NCBI RefSeq assembly: GCF_000160035.2
Contig: NZ_KI535366.1
Coordinates: 2,271-66,270 of the forward strand
Length of the DNA stretch: 64,000 bases
Origin: Catonella morbi ATCC 51271
Lineage (GTDB): Bacteria; Bacillota; Clostridia; Lachnospirales; Lachnospiraceae
Direction of reading: 5' to 3'
Shown here: positions 53,985 to 63,589 of the stretch, piece after piece
Layout of the letters: each line of letters opens with the position of its first letter
Position numbering within the stretch: position 1 is the stretch's first letter
Notes under the pieces: model-generated
The model's database searches: none
What the model was told of the DNA's origin: nothing
Seen by the model: the letters and a program-made list of their open reading frames with translations, nothing else
Made by a program: the position numbers and the translations under genes

Positions 53985-54635
53985 TTGAGCGTTTTTGAAA
54001 TACTTGGACCGATAATGGTAGGTCCGTCAAGTTCACATACGGCCGGGGCCTGCAGGATAGGACTTATTACAGCAAAGCTTCTGGGAGAGAGACCTGCTAA
54101 GGCAGAGATTGTGCTTTCAGGCTCATTTGCGGCAACCGGTAGAGGACATGGTACGGATAAGGCACTGGTGGCAGGACTCTTGGGCTTTGAGCCTGATGAC
54201 ATGAGAATCCCGGACAGCTTTGAATTAGCAAAAGAGATGGGGCTTGATTTTGAATTTAAGAATAATGAGCTAAAGGATGCACACCCAAATACCGCATTGA
54301 TTACAGTTACGGGAGAAAAAGGCAGGCAGGTCTGTGTACAGGCTGCATCCATAGGCGGAGGAAGAATTAAGGTAAACAAAATAGATGGTATAGAAGTTAA
54401 TTTTTCGGGAGTTCTTCCAACCCTTATAGTAAATAATATAGATGCGCCGGGGCATGTGGCTGCTGTTGCAGGTACACTCTCAAGAAGCGGATTCAATATA
54501 GCCAATATGCAGCTATATCGGAATAAAAGAGGCGGTACTGCGGTTATGATAGTGGAAATGGATCAGAAGATGTCACCTGAACTTATTAAAGAAGTTGAAA
54601 GCTTGAAAGGAGTACTTAGAGTAACTTATGTATGA
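53985..54635 (+). CDS. sdaAB: L-serine dehydratase, beta subunit
   Basis: 216 residues. GPIMVGPSSSHTAGACRIG near the N-terminus is the family signature; the C-terminal part is an ACT domain (PTLIVNNIDAPGHVAAVAGT, about 145-216). With SdaAA it forms an iron-sulfur enzyme that turns serine into pyruvate and ammonia. The start is TTG 53985, with GAAGGAGG in front. The stop overlaps the sdaAA start by eight bases. Confidence 0.94.
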   Translation: MSVFEILGPIMVGPSSSHTAGACRIGLITAKLLGERPAKAEIVLSGSFAATGRGHGTDKALVAGLLGFEPDDMRIPDSFELAKEMGLDFEFKNNELKDAHPNTALITVTGEKGRQVCVQAASIGGGRIKVNKIDGIEVNFSGVLPTLIVNNIDAPGHVAAVAGTLSRSGFNIANMQLYRNKRGGTAVMIVEMDQKMSPELIKEVESLKGVLRVTYV

Positions 54636-55491
54636 TTCACTGGAAGAAATTGTGTCAGTATGTGAAAAAGAAAATATAGCTTTTCCGGATCTTATAATAA
54701 GAGAAGATGCTGCGGATACAGGGATTAGCGAAGATGAAGAAAAAGCTAAGATGCGGGTAATGTGGCAGGCCATGTTAAACGGTGCAAGAAACTATGATCC
54801 AAACCTTAAATCAAGAAGCGGTCTTGTAGGCGGAGACGGCTTTAAGATGCAGGAATACAGAAAAAAAGAAACGACTGTTTGCGGAGATTATATGGGAAGG
54901 GTAATTCAGGCGGCTATTGAAACCTCTGAATCAAATGCCTGTATGAAGAGGATAGTGGCGGCTCCTACAGCCGGATCCTGCGGAGTGCTTCCTGCTGTAC
55001 TTGTACCTTTTTATGATGAGTATAAAATATCTGACGAAGAAATGGTTAGGGCGCTTTTTGTGGCAGCGGGTGTAGGAGAGGTGGTTGCAAAGAGAGCTTC
55101 TATTTCGGGGGCAGAAGGCGGCTGTCAGGCAGAAATGGGAACGGCGGCGGCTATGGGTGCGGCAGCACTGGTGTACCTTAAAGGAGGAAGCCCCGCTCAG
55201 ATGATAACAGCCTCAGGTATTGCTATTCAAAATCTGCTTGGGCTTGTATGCGATCCGGTTGCAGGTCTTGTAGAGGTTCCCTGTGTAAAAAGGAACGTAA
55301 TCGGAGCTGTAAATGCCTGTTCCGCGGCAGATGTGGCTCTTGCCGGTATTACAGTCAGAATACCGCCGGATCAGGTAATAGATGCTATGAAAGATGTGGG
55401 TGACAGCCTGAATCCAAGATTTAAAGAGACGGCCAGAGGAGGGCTTGCAATTACTCCGGAAGGAATAAAAATAAGAGACGCGATGAAGTAG
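54628..55491 (+). CDS. sdaAA: L-serine dehydratase, alpha subunit
   Basis: 287 residues. It carries the cluster and catalytic part: APTAGSCGVLPAVLVPFY (with Cys near 115), GCQAEMGTAAAMGAAALV, and GLVCDPVAGLVEVPC with cysteines that bind the 4Fe-4S cluster. Such enzymes are typical of amino-acid-fermenting anaerobes and are oxygen-sensitive. Translationally coupled to sdaAB. Serine degradation together with grdEB and fhs on the same window points to serine/glycine use. Confidence 0.95.
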   Translation: MYDSLEEIVSVCEKENIAFPDLIIREDAADTGISEDEEKAKMRVMWQAMLNGARNYDPNLKSRSGLVGGDGFKMQEYRKKETTVCGDYMGRVIQAAIETSESNACMKRIVAAPTAGSCGVLPAVLVPFYDEYKISDEEMVRALFVAAGVGEVVAKRASISGAEGGCQAEMGTAAAMGAAALVYLKGGSPAQMITASGIAIQNLLGLVCDPVAGLVEVPCVKRNVIGAVNACSAADVALAGITVRIPPDQVIDAMKDVGDSLNPRFKETARGGLAITPEGIKIRDAMK

Positions 55492-55616
55492 CTTGCTACA
55501 TGACAAAAATAGTGGTAAAATGATTTTTTAGATTATGTGATTGTTTAACAGTAAATTTCTCTGAGAGATTCTTGCTTAACATATGAGAGCGGATTTTTTG
55601 GATAAAAGGATGGATA

Positions 55617-56360
55617 ATGGGCAAATTTGCGATTGAAGTAGAAAATGTCGGAATGAAATTTAATATGAGTTCCGAAAAAGTAGATGATTTTAAGGATTAT
55701 GTCATAAAACTTATAAAAAGACAGCTTAACTACAAGGAATTTTGGGCACTTAAGGATATTTCCTTTAAGATTAAAAAAGGTGACAGAGTAGGTATAGTAG
55801 GGCTTAACGGAGCAGGTAAAAGTACACTCCTGAAGGTTATATCCGGAGTTTTAAAGCCTACTGAGGGAAGGGTAAAAATATCCGGCAGCATTGCACCTCT
55901 CCTGGAGCTTGGTGCAGGCTTTAATAAGCAGTATACGGGTGTTGAAAATATTTATCTTTACGGTGCCATGCTTGGTCATTCGAAGGCATTTATAAATGAG
56001 AAATTTGATGAAATAGTTAAATTTTCCGAACTTGGTGATTTTATAAATGTACCGGTAAAAAATTATTCATCAGGTATGAAATCCAGGCTTGGTTTTGCAA
56101 TAGCAACCATAGTTGAACCCGATATACTTATTCTTGATGAGGTGCTTTCGGTAGGAGATGCAAAGTTTAGAAAGAAAAGTACCAATAAAATCAAATCCAT
56201 GATTGAAAATGATGTTACGGTTCTTTTTGTATCTCATTCAATAGAACAGGTACTGGAACTTTGTAATAAAGCTATTCTTTTAGAAAAAGGACATCTTGTA
56301 GCTTATGGAAATTCTGAAGAAATAGCGGAACTTTATCAGAAGAAACTTGATGAAAAATAA
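55617..56360 (+). CDS. ABC exporter ATPase for a cell-surface polymer (TagH/Wzt-like)
   Basis: 247 residues. Walker A GLNGAGKS near 62-69, signature YSSGMKSRLGFA, Walker B DILILDEVLSVGDA. The segment GSIAPLLELGAGFNKQYTG between them is specific for polysaccharide/teichoic acid exporters. It lacks the C-terminal carbohydrate-binding domain of long Wzt proteins. The matching permease is not adjacent but at 60019, four genes downstream. The 125 bases upstream contain nothing definite. Confidence 0.88.
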   Translation: MGKFAIEVENVGMKFNMSSEKVDDFKDYVIKLIKRQLNYKEFWALKDISFKIKKGDRVGIVGLNGAGKSTLLKVISGVLKPTEGRVKISGSIAPLLELGAGFNKQYTGVENIYLYGAMLGHSKAFINEKFDEIVKFSELGDFINVPVKNYSSGMKSRLGFAIATIVEPDILILDEVLSVGDAKFRKKSTNKIKSMIENDVTVLFVSHSIEQVLELCNKAILLEKGHLVAYGNSEEIAELYQKKLDEK

Positions 56361-56374
56361 TAACGAGGTAATAC

Positions 56375-56785
56375 ATGATAGTTAAAGATAAAGTAAGTCT
56401 GATGTCTAAAATGGCTATATTTGAAAAGTCCCCAAAAGGAAAGGCTGTACTGAGAGATATCAGTTTTTTCAGGGCTGATCGTATAAGGTGGGATTTACTA
56501 AAAACAGGAGCCAGTGTAACAGTAGGTTATGCACTGGTTTTAGGTTTGATTATTTTATATAATCTCGAATATCTTATAAAAAATGCTACGACTCTTAATT
56601 ATAAAGATATCGGGATAAAGACATTGGGGGTATATCTGGTTGTTATGGTGGTATATCTGGTGTTTACATTTTTATATTCGACATATCGGTATGGCAAAAG
56701 CAGAAAGAAGTTTTTGAAATATAATAAATTATTATCGAAGCTTGAAAGTATTTATGATAACGAGCTGGAGGAGGAAAGTAAATGA
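56375..56785 (+). CDS. Small membrane protein of unknown function
   Basis: 136 residues with two membrane segments (VTVGYALVLGLIILYNLEYL about 49-66, and LGVYLVVMVVYLVFTFLYST about 88-107) and a charged helical tail. I do not recognise a family. It is 14 bases after the ABC ATPase gene and overlaps the next gene by four bases, so it is part of the same operon. Confidence 0.7.
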   Translation: MIVKDKVSLMSKMAIFEKSPKGKAVLRDISFFRADRIRWDLLKTGASVTVGYALVLGLIILYNLEYLIKNATTLNYKDIGIKTLGVYLVVMVVYLVFTFLYSTYRYGKSRKKFLKYNKLLSKLESIYDNELEEESK

Positions 56786-57726
56786 TACAGCTTCTTTTGA
56801 TAAGAGACAGTATTAAGAGCGTTTTTAAAAAATATAATGCGGCGATAATTCCGGTTTTAAGATTTATTGCTGCCTTTGTTACTTTTGCATTGATAAACGG
56901 AGACTTAGGCTATAATGAGAAACTTACGGGAATTTCTGTTTTGGTGTTATTGTCAGCAATATCAGCATTTTTCCCAATGGGAGTAACAGTATTTTTATCT
57001 GGAATTCTGATGATATTTCATATATATTCCGCATCGATGTTTTTGTCACTTATTTTTATAGTAATCATAGCCATACTTTACTTTCTTCTTATGCGTCTTG
57101 CGCCGGGATACAGTTCGCTTATCATAGCCATACCCGTACTTACATTTTTCCACATGGAGGCACTTGTACCTATAGCGGTAGGACTTGTCGGAAGTCCGAT
57201 AGCAATCTTCGCAATGATTCCGGGAATTGTGGTTTCGGTTCTGTTTAATATTATAAAAGAAGCAGTAAAAATGTCTGCGGGAAGTATGCAAATAGAGGAT
57301 AATCTCCAGATTTATGTATTTGTAATTAAATCTTTGCTTGAAAATAAACTTATGCTTTTGATGATAGCGTCTGCAATAGCTGTTTTCTTAGCTACTTATA
57401 TATGTAGAAGACTGGCTGTTTCTCATTCATATATTCTGGGAATAATAGCGGGAATTATCGTTAATTTAATTGTAATGATAGTAGGCGGCCTGGTATTTGA
57501 AGTAAATGTGAGTGTACTTTGGATATTCTTGGGAAGCATAATCTCAGGAGCCTTGGCCTTTGCTGTACAATTTTTTAAATATCTTTTGGATTACAGCTCT
57601 GTTGAACATTTACAGTTTGATGATGATGATTATTTTTACTATGTAACAGCAGTACCTAAGCTTTCAGTTACATCACCGGATTTAAACATCCTTAAGATTA
57701 ATGGTAATGAAACTGGGAAGGAATAG
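56782..57726 (+). CDS. Polytopic membrane protein of unknown function
   Basis: 314 residues with about eight hydrophobic segments (from residue 20 to 270) and an acidic tyrosine-rich C-terminal tail (FDDDDYFYYVTAVPKLSV). I recognise no family motif. It overlaps the upstream gene and ends 8 bases before cdaA. The tail (…ILKINGNETGKE) is soluble. Conserved placement before cdaA in related genomes would suggest a role in cell-wall or c-di-AMP control, but I cannot show this from the sequence. Confidence 0.72.
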   Translation: MIQLLLIRDSIKSVFKKYNAAIIPVLRFIAAFVTFALINGDLGYNEKLTGISVLVLLSAISAFFPMGVTVFLSGILMIFHIYSASMFLSLIFIVIIAILYFLLMRLAPGYSSLIIAIPVLTFFHMEALVPIAVGLVGSPIAIFAMIPGIVVSVLFNIIKEAVKMSAGSMQIEDNLQIYVFVIKSLLENKLMLLMIASAIAVFLATYICRRLAVSHSYILGIIAGIIVNLIVMIVGGLVFEVNVSVLWIFLGSIISGALAFAVQFFKYLLDYSSVEHLQFDDDDYFYYVTAVPKLSVTSPDLNILKINGNETGKE

Positions 57727-57734
57727 AGTGTTAA

Positions 57735-58628
57735 ATGGAAACTATTATAGAAACAATAAGTGATTATTTTATGTGGCTTACTTTGCCGGCGTTTAAGATT
57801 ACTGATGTTTTGGAAATACTTATTTTGGCATTTTTAATTTATAATATCATAAGATGGATTAAGTACACCAGAGCCTGGACATTGTTCAAGGGTCTTTTGG
57901 TGTTGCTTGCCTTTTCTATATTTGCCGCAATAATGCAATTTGATGTTATACTTTGGATAATCCGCAATACTATCAGTGTCGGAATAATTGCGTTGGTAAT
58001 TCTTTTTCAACCGGAGCTTAGAAGGGCACTTGAAGACTTGGGTAAGAGGAATCTCTTTCCTAAACTTATTAATTTTTCGGGCTCGGACGATAATGACAGA
58101 TTTTCGGACAGAACCATAGAGGAGCTTGTTAAGGCTTCATATGAACTTGCAAGAAATAAAACAGGTGCACTTATTGTAATCGAAAAAAATTCCAGCCTTA
58201 TTGAATATGAGAAAAGCGGAATACCTGTTGATGCAATTGTCAGCAGTCAGTTGCTTATAAATATCTTTGAGCATAATACTCCGCTTCATGACGGAGCTGT
58301 AATTATGAGGGGAGACAGGATAGTGTCTGCAACCTGTTATCTTCCTTTATCTGCCAACATGTCTCTTAGCAAGGAGCTTGGAACAAGACATAGGGCAGCA
58401 GTCGGAGTAAGTGAAGTTACAGACAGTCTTACAATTATAGTTTCTGAGGAGACAGGCAGGGTTTCGCTGGCGCAGGACGGGAAAATAATCAGAAATGTAG
58501 ATGGCGGAAAACTTAAATCTGAGCTGGTTAAGTTCCAAAAGCTGGATCCTTTTGCACAGGAAACCAAACGTAAATGGCAGAGGGTAAAAAAACATCTGTT
58601 TCGTAATAAACAGGATGGAGATGATTGA
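57735..58628 (+). CDS. cdaA: Diadenylate cyclase CdaA
   Basis: 297 residues. Makes c-di-AMP from two ATP. Three membrane segments (about 15-95) precede the DAC domain, which has GALIVIEKNSSL, DGA at 186-188 and RHR at 218-220, all required residues. c-di-AMP controls potassium and osmolyte uptake and wall homeostasis. The gene is coupled to cdaR. AAGGAATAGAG is the likely ribosome site. Confidence 0.96.
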   Translation: METIIETISDYFMWLTLPAFKITDVLEILILAFLIYNIIRWIKYTRAWTLFKGLLVLLAFSIFAAIMQFDVILWIIRNTISVGIIALVILFQPELRRALEDLGKRNLFPKLINFSGSDDNDRFSDRTIEELVKASYELARNKTGALIVIEKNSSLIEYEKSGIPVDAIVSSQLLINIFEHNTPLHDGAVIMRGDRIVSATCYLPLSANMSLSKELGTRHRAAVGVSEVTDSLTIIVSEETGRVSLAQDGKIIRNVDGGKLKSELVKFQKLDPFAQETKRKWQRVKKHLFRNKQDGDD

Positions 58629-58630
58629 TT

Positions 58631-59998
58631 ATGAAGAAGTTGTTTACTGAAAATATAGGACTTAAGCTTGGTTCTGTAGTCATAGCTATAATTTTATGGA
58701 TTTTAGTTGTTTATACCTATGATCCGGCGGCAACTACAAACTTTAAGATAGGAGTAGACATAATAAACGGTGAGTCTATAGCTTCTTCCGGAAAAGTTTA
58801 TGAGGTTATAGAGGGAGATACCATTACCATAAGGGTAAAAGCAAATGCGAGCCTGATAAAGAATCTTAAAGCTACTGATTTTAAGGCAACTGCCGATGTC
58901 TCAAAGCTTTCACCTACTTATCATGCTAATATAGATGTAGTTTGTACCAAGTCGGATAATGTGGAAATTACCATTATCGGAAATGCAAAGATGTTGGCGG
59001 TTAAACTGGAAGATCTTGTTACTAAACAGTTTCCGGTAACAATAGAGAAATCAGGTGAGCCGGAAACAGGCTATTATGTCGGAGAAACTATTGCAAGCCC
59101 GAATTTGATAAGTGTAAGCGGCGGTAAGAAATCAGTTGAAAAAATATCGGTAGTCAGGGTAAAAGCGGATGTAAACGGTGCCAATGATTTATTTTATGCA
59201 GATGGAATTCCTAAGGCTTATGATGCGGACGGCAATGAGATAACTACGGGAAGTCTTAAATTCTCCGATAATCCGGTTAAAGTAGCTGTAAGTGTATATA
59301 AGACCAAGAATGTTTCTATTATCGTAAAAGCAGTCGGAGAGCCGTATAAAGGATATTTTGTACAGGATATCAACTATGAACCTAAGTCTGTAACCGTAGC
59401 AGGCCCTGATTCTGTGCTTTCAAAGCTAAACAGCATAAAACTTCCTTTGAATGTGGAAGGTGAAATTACGGATATTGAGGTTTCTATAAATCTTTCAGAC
59501 TATATTAAAGAAGGATTATATTTAGTGGATAAAGATGTGCTGGTGAATGCTAAGTGTAATATAGTAAGACTGGGTACTAAGGAATTTGAACTTCTTCCTA
59601 CTGATATAAGCCTGACTAATAAATCGGACAAGTTCAATTATGAACTAATAGATTCGGAAAAAATTAAAGTAACAATAACCGGTTTATCAGAAAAGTTAAA
59701 GAATATAGAAATTTCAGATCTTGCTCCTTATGTAGATTTGTCTAATGCTAAGGAAGTGGGAGATTATTCTTATATGGTTAAGTTTAAGGAAAATGACGGA
59801 GTAAAGGTTGAAAGTACCAAAGCTGTAACCGTGAGAGTTTCTGCAATAAACAGTAATCCGATAAATACAGTTTCTGATGGAGCAATTGATACTGCAAGCG
59901 GTTCTGCGGTTGATACTGATGAAAATCCTGATGAATCGGAAAATAATAATTCAGGTAACGGAAGTAAGGAGACAAAACCTGATAGCAGAAATGAATAA
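58631..59998 (+). CDS. cdaR: CdaA regulator CdaR (YbbR-domain protein)
   Basis: 455 residues. An N-terminal membrane anchor (LGSVVIAIILWILVVYTY, about 12-29) is followed by about four YbbR repeats, each with a TV-x-x-P/P-x-x-V type core (FPVTIEKSGEPETGYYVGE, VKAVGEPYKGYFVQDINYEP and others). The last 60 residues are a Ser/Thr/Asn/Glu-rich tail. It faces outside and modulates CdaA. ATG 58631 is preferred to TTG 58625, because GGAG at 58617-58620 then has normal spacing. glmM, often the third partner, is far away here (8046). Confidence 0.92.
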   Translation: MKKLFTENIGLKLGSVVIAIILWILVVYTYDPAATTNFKIGVDIINGESIASSGKVYEVIEGDTITIRVKANASLIKNLKATDFKATADVSKLSPTYHANIDVVCTKSDNVEITIIGNAKMLAVKLEDLVTKQFPVTIEKSGEPETGYYVGETIASPNLISVSGGKKSVEKISVVRVKADVNGANDLFYADGIPKAYDADGNEITTGSLKFSDNPVKVAVSVYKTKNVSIIVKAVGEPYKGYFVQDINYEPKSVTVAGPDSVLSKLNSIKLPLNVEGEITDIEVSINLSDYIKEGLYLVDKDVLVNAKCNIVRLGTKEFELLPTDISLTNKSDKFNYELIDSEKIKVTITGLSEKLKNIEISDLAPYVDLSNAKEVGDYSYMVKFKENDGVKVESTKAVTVRVSAINSNPINTVSDGAIDTASGSAVDTDENPDESENNNSGNGSKETKPDSRNE

Positions 59999-60018
59999 GG
60001 CAGACTTGGAGGAAAATT

Positions 60019-60795
60019 TTGCTAAGAATAATAAAGAATTTTAAAAAATTCAGATTTTTAATGTTTGAACTTATAAAAAAAGATATTAAATTGAAATACA
60101 GACGTTCCTATCTGGGTATCTTGTGGACTTTACTGGAACCCCTCTTAACTATGATAGTGCTTACTATTGTGTTTTCAGGCTTCTATGGCAAAAGCGACAG
60201 AGCATTTCCGATTTATGTACTTTCAGGAAGGCTGTTGTACAGCTTCTTTTCTTCCGGAACTAAGGCTGCCTGCAAGTCTATAAGGAGTAATGCTTCAATA
60301 ATTAAAAAGGTATATGTTCCAAAGTATATATATCCTTTAGCATCAATCATAGCCAATTACTTTATATTTTTGATTTCTTTGTCTGTGTTGGTGGTGGTTT
60401 CACTGGTATTGGGAGTGTATCCGACCAGACATATATTTGCGGCTATAATTCCGCTTGTAACACTTTTGTTTATGACTGTCGGATTTGGAATGGTACTTGC
60501 GACAATGGCTGTGTTCTTTAGGGATTTGGAATATCTGTGGGAAGTAATGCTTATGCTTATAATGTATTCTTCAGCTATTTTCTACAATCCTGCAAAAGTA
60601 ATTAAAAACGGATATGGCTGGATAATAGAGTACAATCCGGTATATGCCTGCATAGCTAATTTTAGAAATGCAATTTACGGAAGTTCTATTGACAGATGGA
60701 GTTTGTACTATTCTGTAGGAGTTGCGATGGCAAGTGTTGTAATAGGATTGTTTGTGTTCTATAGAAAGCAGGATAAATTTATATTGAACATATAG
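60019..60795 (+). CDS. ABC exporter permease for a cell-surface polymer (TagG/Wzm-like)
   Basis: 258 residues with six membrane segments. The N-terminus holds FELIKKDIKLKYRRSYLGIL and WTLLEPLLTMIVL, diagnostic for TagG/Wzm permeases. The TTG start follows TGGAGG; an ATG at 60061 would lose the conserved first helix. It should pair with the ATPase at 55617. The four intervening genes are cdaA, cdaR and two unknown membrane genes. Confidence 0.88.
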   Translation: MLRIIKNFKKFRFLMFELIKKDIKLKYRRSYLGILWTLLEPLLTMIVLTIVFSGFYGKSDRAFPIYVLSGRLLYSFFSSGTKAACKSIRSNASIIKKVYVPKYIYPLASIIANYFIFLISLSVLVVVSLVLGVYPTRHIFAAIIPLVTLLFMTVGFGMVLATMAVFFRDLEYLWEVMLMLIMYSSAIFYNPAKVIKNGYGWIIEYNPVYACIANFRNAIYGSSIDRWSLYYSVGVAMASVVIGLFVFYRKQDKFILNI

Positions 60796-60807
60796 GTGTG
60801 ATTGTTT

Positions 60808-61950
60808 ATGAATATAAAAGAAATATCTTATGTCTTGTTTGCGCTAAACTATAAGATAGGCTCTGTTTTACCGGTTAAAAAGAATTTTGTGTTTTCCGTA
60901 ATGACACATGATGCCTCGGAAAGCGGAAATATAAGAGCATTAACTGCTTATATGGCGAAAAAAGGCAAGTATAAATTCTACTATATGGTTAAGGAGGAGA
61001 GGAAAGCTTTTTTTCGTCTCCTCTTTGTAATTCCCTTCGTAATGAGCAGAGCTGAAATAATTCTTATGGACAATGCCTTTATGCCAATGTCGTACTTTAA
61101 GGTAAGAAAAGCAACCAAGGTGTTACAACTCTGGCATGGAACAGGAAGCATCAAAAAATTTGGGCAGGACAGCAATGTAGGAAGACTTAAGGAACTTGAG
61201 AAAAAGATAAACAGCAATATAGATTATCTTTTTGTAAATTCAGATTCGCTTATAGAAGAATATGCGGGAGCTTTCGGAGTTGACAGGAGGTCTGTATATG
61301 CAACAGGTTTGCCGAGAACAGACTGGCTTTTAAGACTTGTAAGTGATGACAGCATAGAGGAAAAACTAATTAAAATTAAGGATAAAATATCTAAAGCAAA
61401 AAATATAGTATTAAAAGATAAAAAAATAATCCTGTACGCACCGACTTTCAGAGATGATGAGGTGGATTGTCCCAAGCTTCATATAGATGTATTGAAACTA
61501 TTGGAAAAGACGGAGGAAAATACTGTGCTCTTTTTAAGGCTTCATCCCTTTGTAAGCAGAGCTTTTAAGGACGAAAAATTATCCGAAAGAGTGGTAAATG
61601 TATCGGATTATCCTGATTTAAATGAGCTGATGGCAGTTTCTGACGGGCTTATAACAGATTATTCTTCACTAATATTTGATTACTGTGTACTTAACAGACC
61701 TATGTATTTCTGTGCAGATGATATAGAGGAGTTTGGCTTAGAGGGAAGAGGATTTTATCTGGATTACAATACAGACCTTCCGGGAGTTTTAACAACTTCT
61801 GAGGAAGAACTGGGAGAAACTATCGCCAAAGATTTGTCGGGTGAAGAGGACGAAGAATTTAAGTTAAAAAGAGAAAAGTTTATAAAAAAATATTATAAGT
61901 GGCTGGATGGAAATTCAGCTAAAAGAGTTTATGAGACAATAGTAGAATAA
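60808..61950 (+). CDS. CDP-glycerol:glycerophosphotransferase-like protein (TagB/TagF family)
   Basis: 380 residues. The N-terminal part has RALTAYMAKKGKYKFYYMV, then KVLQLWHGTGSIKKFG (the conserved WHG/HG-T/P-x-K motif with His), YATGLPRTDWLL, LYAPTFRDDE and the C-terminal AVSDGLITDYSSLIFDYC with the nucleotide-binding TDYSS motif. The family builds wall teichoic or similar glycerol-phosphate polymers, which fits the exporter genes. ATG 60808 is preferred to TTG 60802. Confidence 0.88.
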   Translation: MNIKEISYVLFALNYKIGSVLPVKKNFVFSVMTHDASESGNIRALTAYMAKKGKYKFYYMVKEERKAFFRLLFVIPFVMSRAEIILMDNAFMPMSYFKVRKATKVLQLWHGTGSIKKFGQDSNVGRLKELEKKINSNIDYLFVNSDSLIEEYAGAFGVDRRSVYATGLPRTDWLLRLVSDDSIEEKLIKIKDKISKAKNIVLKDKKIILYAPTFRDDEVDCPKLHIDVLKLLEKTEENTVLFLRLHPFVSRAFKDEKLSERVVNVSDYPDLNELMAVSDGLITDYSSLIFDYCVLNRPMYFCADDIEEFGLEGRGFYLDYNTDLPGVLTTSEEELGETIAKDLSGEEDEEFKLKREKFIKKYYKWLDGNSAKRVYETIVE

Positions 61951-61960
61951 TATTTAAACA

Positions 61961-62007
61961 AGGAGCTGTGGCACTAAAAATTAGTGTCCGGCTCCCTGTT
62001 TTTTTCA
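61961..62007. terminator. Terminator between convergent genes
   Basis: GGAGC(TGT)GGCACT pairs with AGTGTC(C)GGCTCC, followed by CTG and seven T on the plus strand. The minus-strand gene at 63409 ends next to it. Confidence 0.75.
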
Positions 62008-62008
62008 T

Positions 62009-63409
62009 TTAATAAGCATTTTTATTAATAAAGCCCTTGAAAAATGTAAGGAATAATATCTTAAAATCTAAGCCCAGTGTCCAGTTTTCTATGTAGTACA
62101 GATCACAGTCTATTCTTTTTCGTATTGAGGTGTCTCCCCTGAAACCGTTTACCTGTGCCCAGCCGGTTATACCGGGACGTACCTGGTGTTTTACGTTGTA
62201 GCGGGGGATTTCCTCCTGGAATTTTTCTACAAAGAATGGACGCTCAGGTCTTGGACCCACTAAACTCATATCGCCTTTAAGTACATTAAAAACCTGTGGA
62301 AGTTCATCTATACTGGTTTTCCTTATGATACCGCCTATCCAGGTTACTCTCGGATCGTTTTTGGTAGTCCAGGCCTTCTTCTCGGCACCGGCATCCTGAA
62401 CCTTCATAGAACGGAATTTGTACATATTAAATTCTTTGTTGTGAAGTCCGACTCTGATTTGCTTAAAAATAAGAGGACCCGGTGAGGTGAGCTTAATAAG
62501 TATACTGACTATCAGCATAGGAATACCGAATACCAACAACATGCAAATTGCACCGAATAAATCCACTATACGTTTAATAAACTTGTTAAAAGAATTACTG
62601 AGAGGTACATGTCTGATATTTATTACAGGTAAGCCGTCTATATCTTCAGTATGAGCAGTAGTAGGGATTACATTGTTGTAATCCGGTACAAATTGTGTGT
62701 GTACACCGCTTTTTTCACATACGGCAACTATATGCTCCAGTTTGTTATAATCTTTAAGCTTTAAGGTAATGGCTATTTCATCCAGTGTATGTGCACTACA
62801 GATAGATTCAAGTTCTGAAATAGAGCCTAATACCTTAATATTTCTGTATTCAGAGTTTTTGGGCTTTCCGTCATCCAGAATGCCAAGAATCCTATATCCC
62901 CACTGAGGATTGGAGATCAGCCTGTCTATATAACTCTCCGCCGCTGAGCTATAGCCCACTATGAGCATATGCTTTTGATTAAAACCTTTTCTTCTGGCAG
63001 CATGAAGCAGCTTTCTTAAAAAGAAACGGAAGGTCCAGCCAAAGAAGACATTTACTCCATAAAATATACTTATAAAGGAACGGGAAATATCACTTTCTTT
63101 TAATGCATATATCAGAACCGGAAAGGTAATAACAGACAAGGTGTTCGCCTTAAAAAAGTTCCACATTTCAAACCTTAGCCTGATTTGGCGCATCGGAGTA
63201 TAGACTCCTGAAATCATGTATATAATCAGGTATATGGGTATAAGATATATAAGGAACTTCATGTAGTGTATCAGCGGCCACCACATGGTATGCTCGGGTG
63301 GAAATATTTCAAATTTTATAAGCCAGGCATACACAAAGGATATAATTATTATAAGTATGTCACAGATTATGTAAACTCTGTTAAGTACTTTTTGGTTTTC
63401 TCTAATCAT
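62009..63409 (-). CDS. Polyprenyl-phosphate sugar-phosphate transferase (WbaP/CpsE-like)
   Basis: 466 residues. Four or five membrane helices at the N-terminus, a central Rossmann-like domain (HMLIVGYSSAAESYIDRLI), a further membrane segment, and a C-terminal sugar transferase domain with GPLIFKQIRVGLHNKEFNMY, KFRSM, SIDELPQVFNVLKGDMSLVG and PRPERP. It starts glycan synthesis by moving a sugar phosphate to undecaprenyl phosphate. Sugar specificity cannot be read. The start is at 63409 with AGGAG 9 bases ahead. It is on the opposite strand to the exporter operon. Confidence 0.92.
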   Translation of the reverse strand: MIRENQKVLNRVYIICDILIIIISFVYAWLIKFEIFPPEHTMWWPLIHYMKFLIYLIPIYLIIYMISGVYTPMRQIRLRFEMWNFFKANTLSVITFPVLIYALKESDISRSFISIFYGVNVFFGWTFRFFLRKLLHAARRKGFNQKHMLIVGYSSAAESYIDRLISNPQWGYRILGILDDGKPKNSEYRNIKVLGSISELESICSAHTLDEIAITLKLKDYNKLEHIVAVCEKSGVHTQFVPDYNNVIPTTAHTEDIDGLPVINIRHVPLSNSFNKFIKRIVDLFGAICMLLVFGIPMLIVSILIKLTSPGPLIFKQIRVGLHNKEFNMYKFRSMKVQDAGAEKKAWTTKNDPRVTWIGGIIRKTSIDELPQVFNVLKGDMSLVGPRPERPFFVEKFQEEIPRYNVKHQVRPGITGWAQVNGFRGDTSIRKRIDCDLYYIENWTLGLDFKILFLTFFKGFINKNAY

Positions 63410-63589
63410 TTATGGTACTCCTAAAAATTTATGTTACCATTATAGTACATTTTAATATATATTTCTACAATAAAAGACACAAAGAATTCACAGTAAGTTG
63501 ATAAAATATGTAATATGGATAATTAGGCAGGAAAAGGAGAAAGACTGAATTATTCAAGTATTTTTTAGAAAAAGAAAGGGCTAAGGAAG

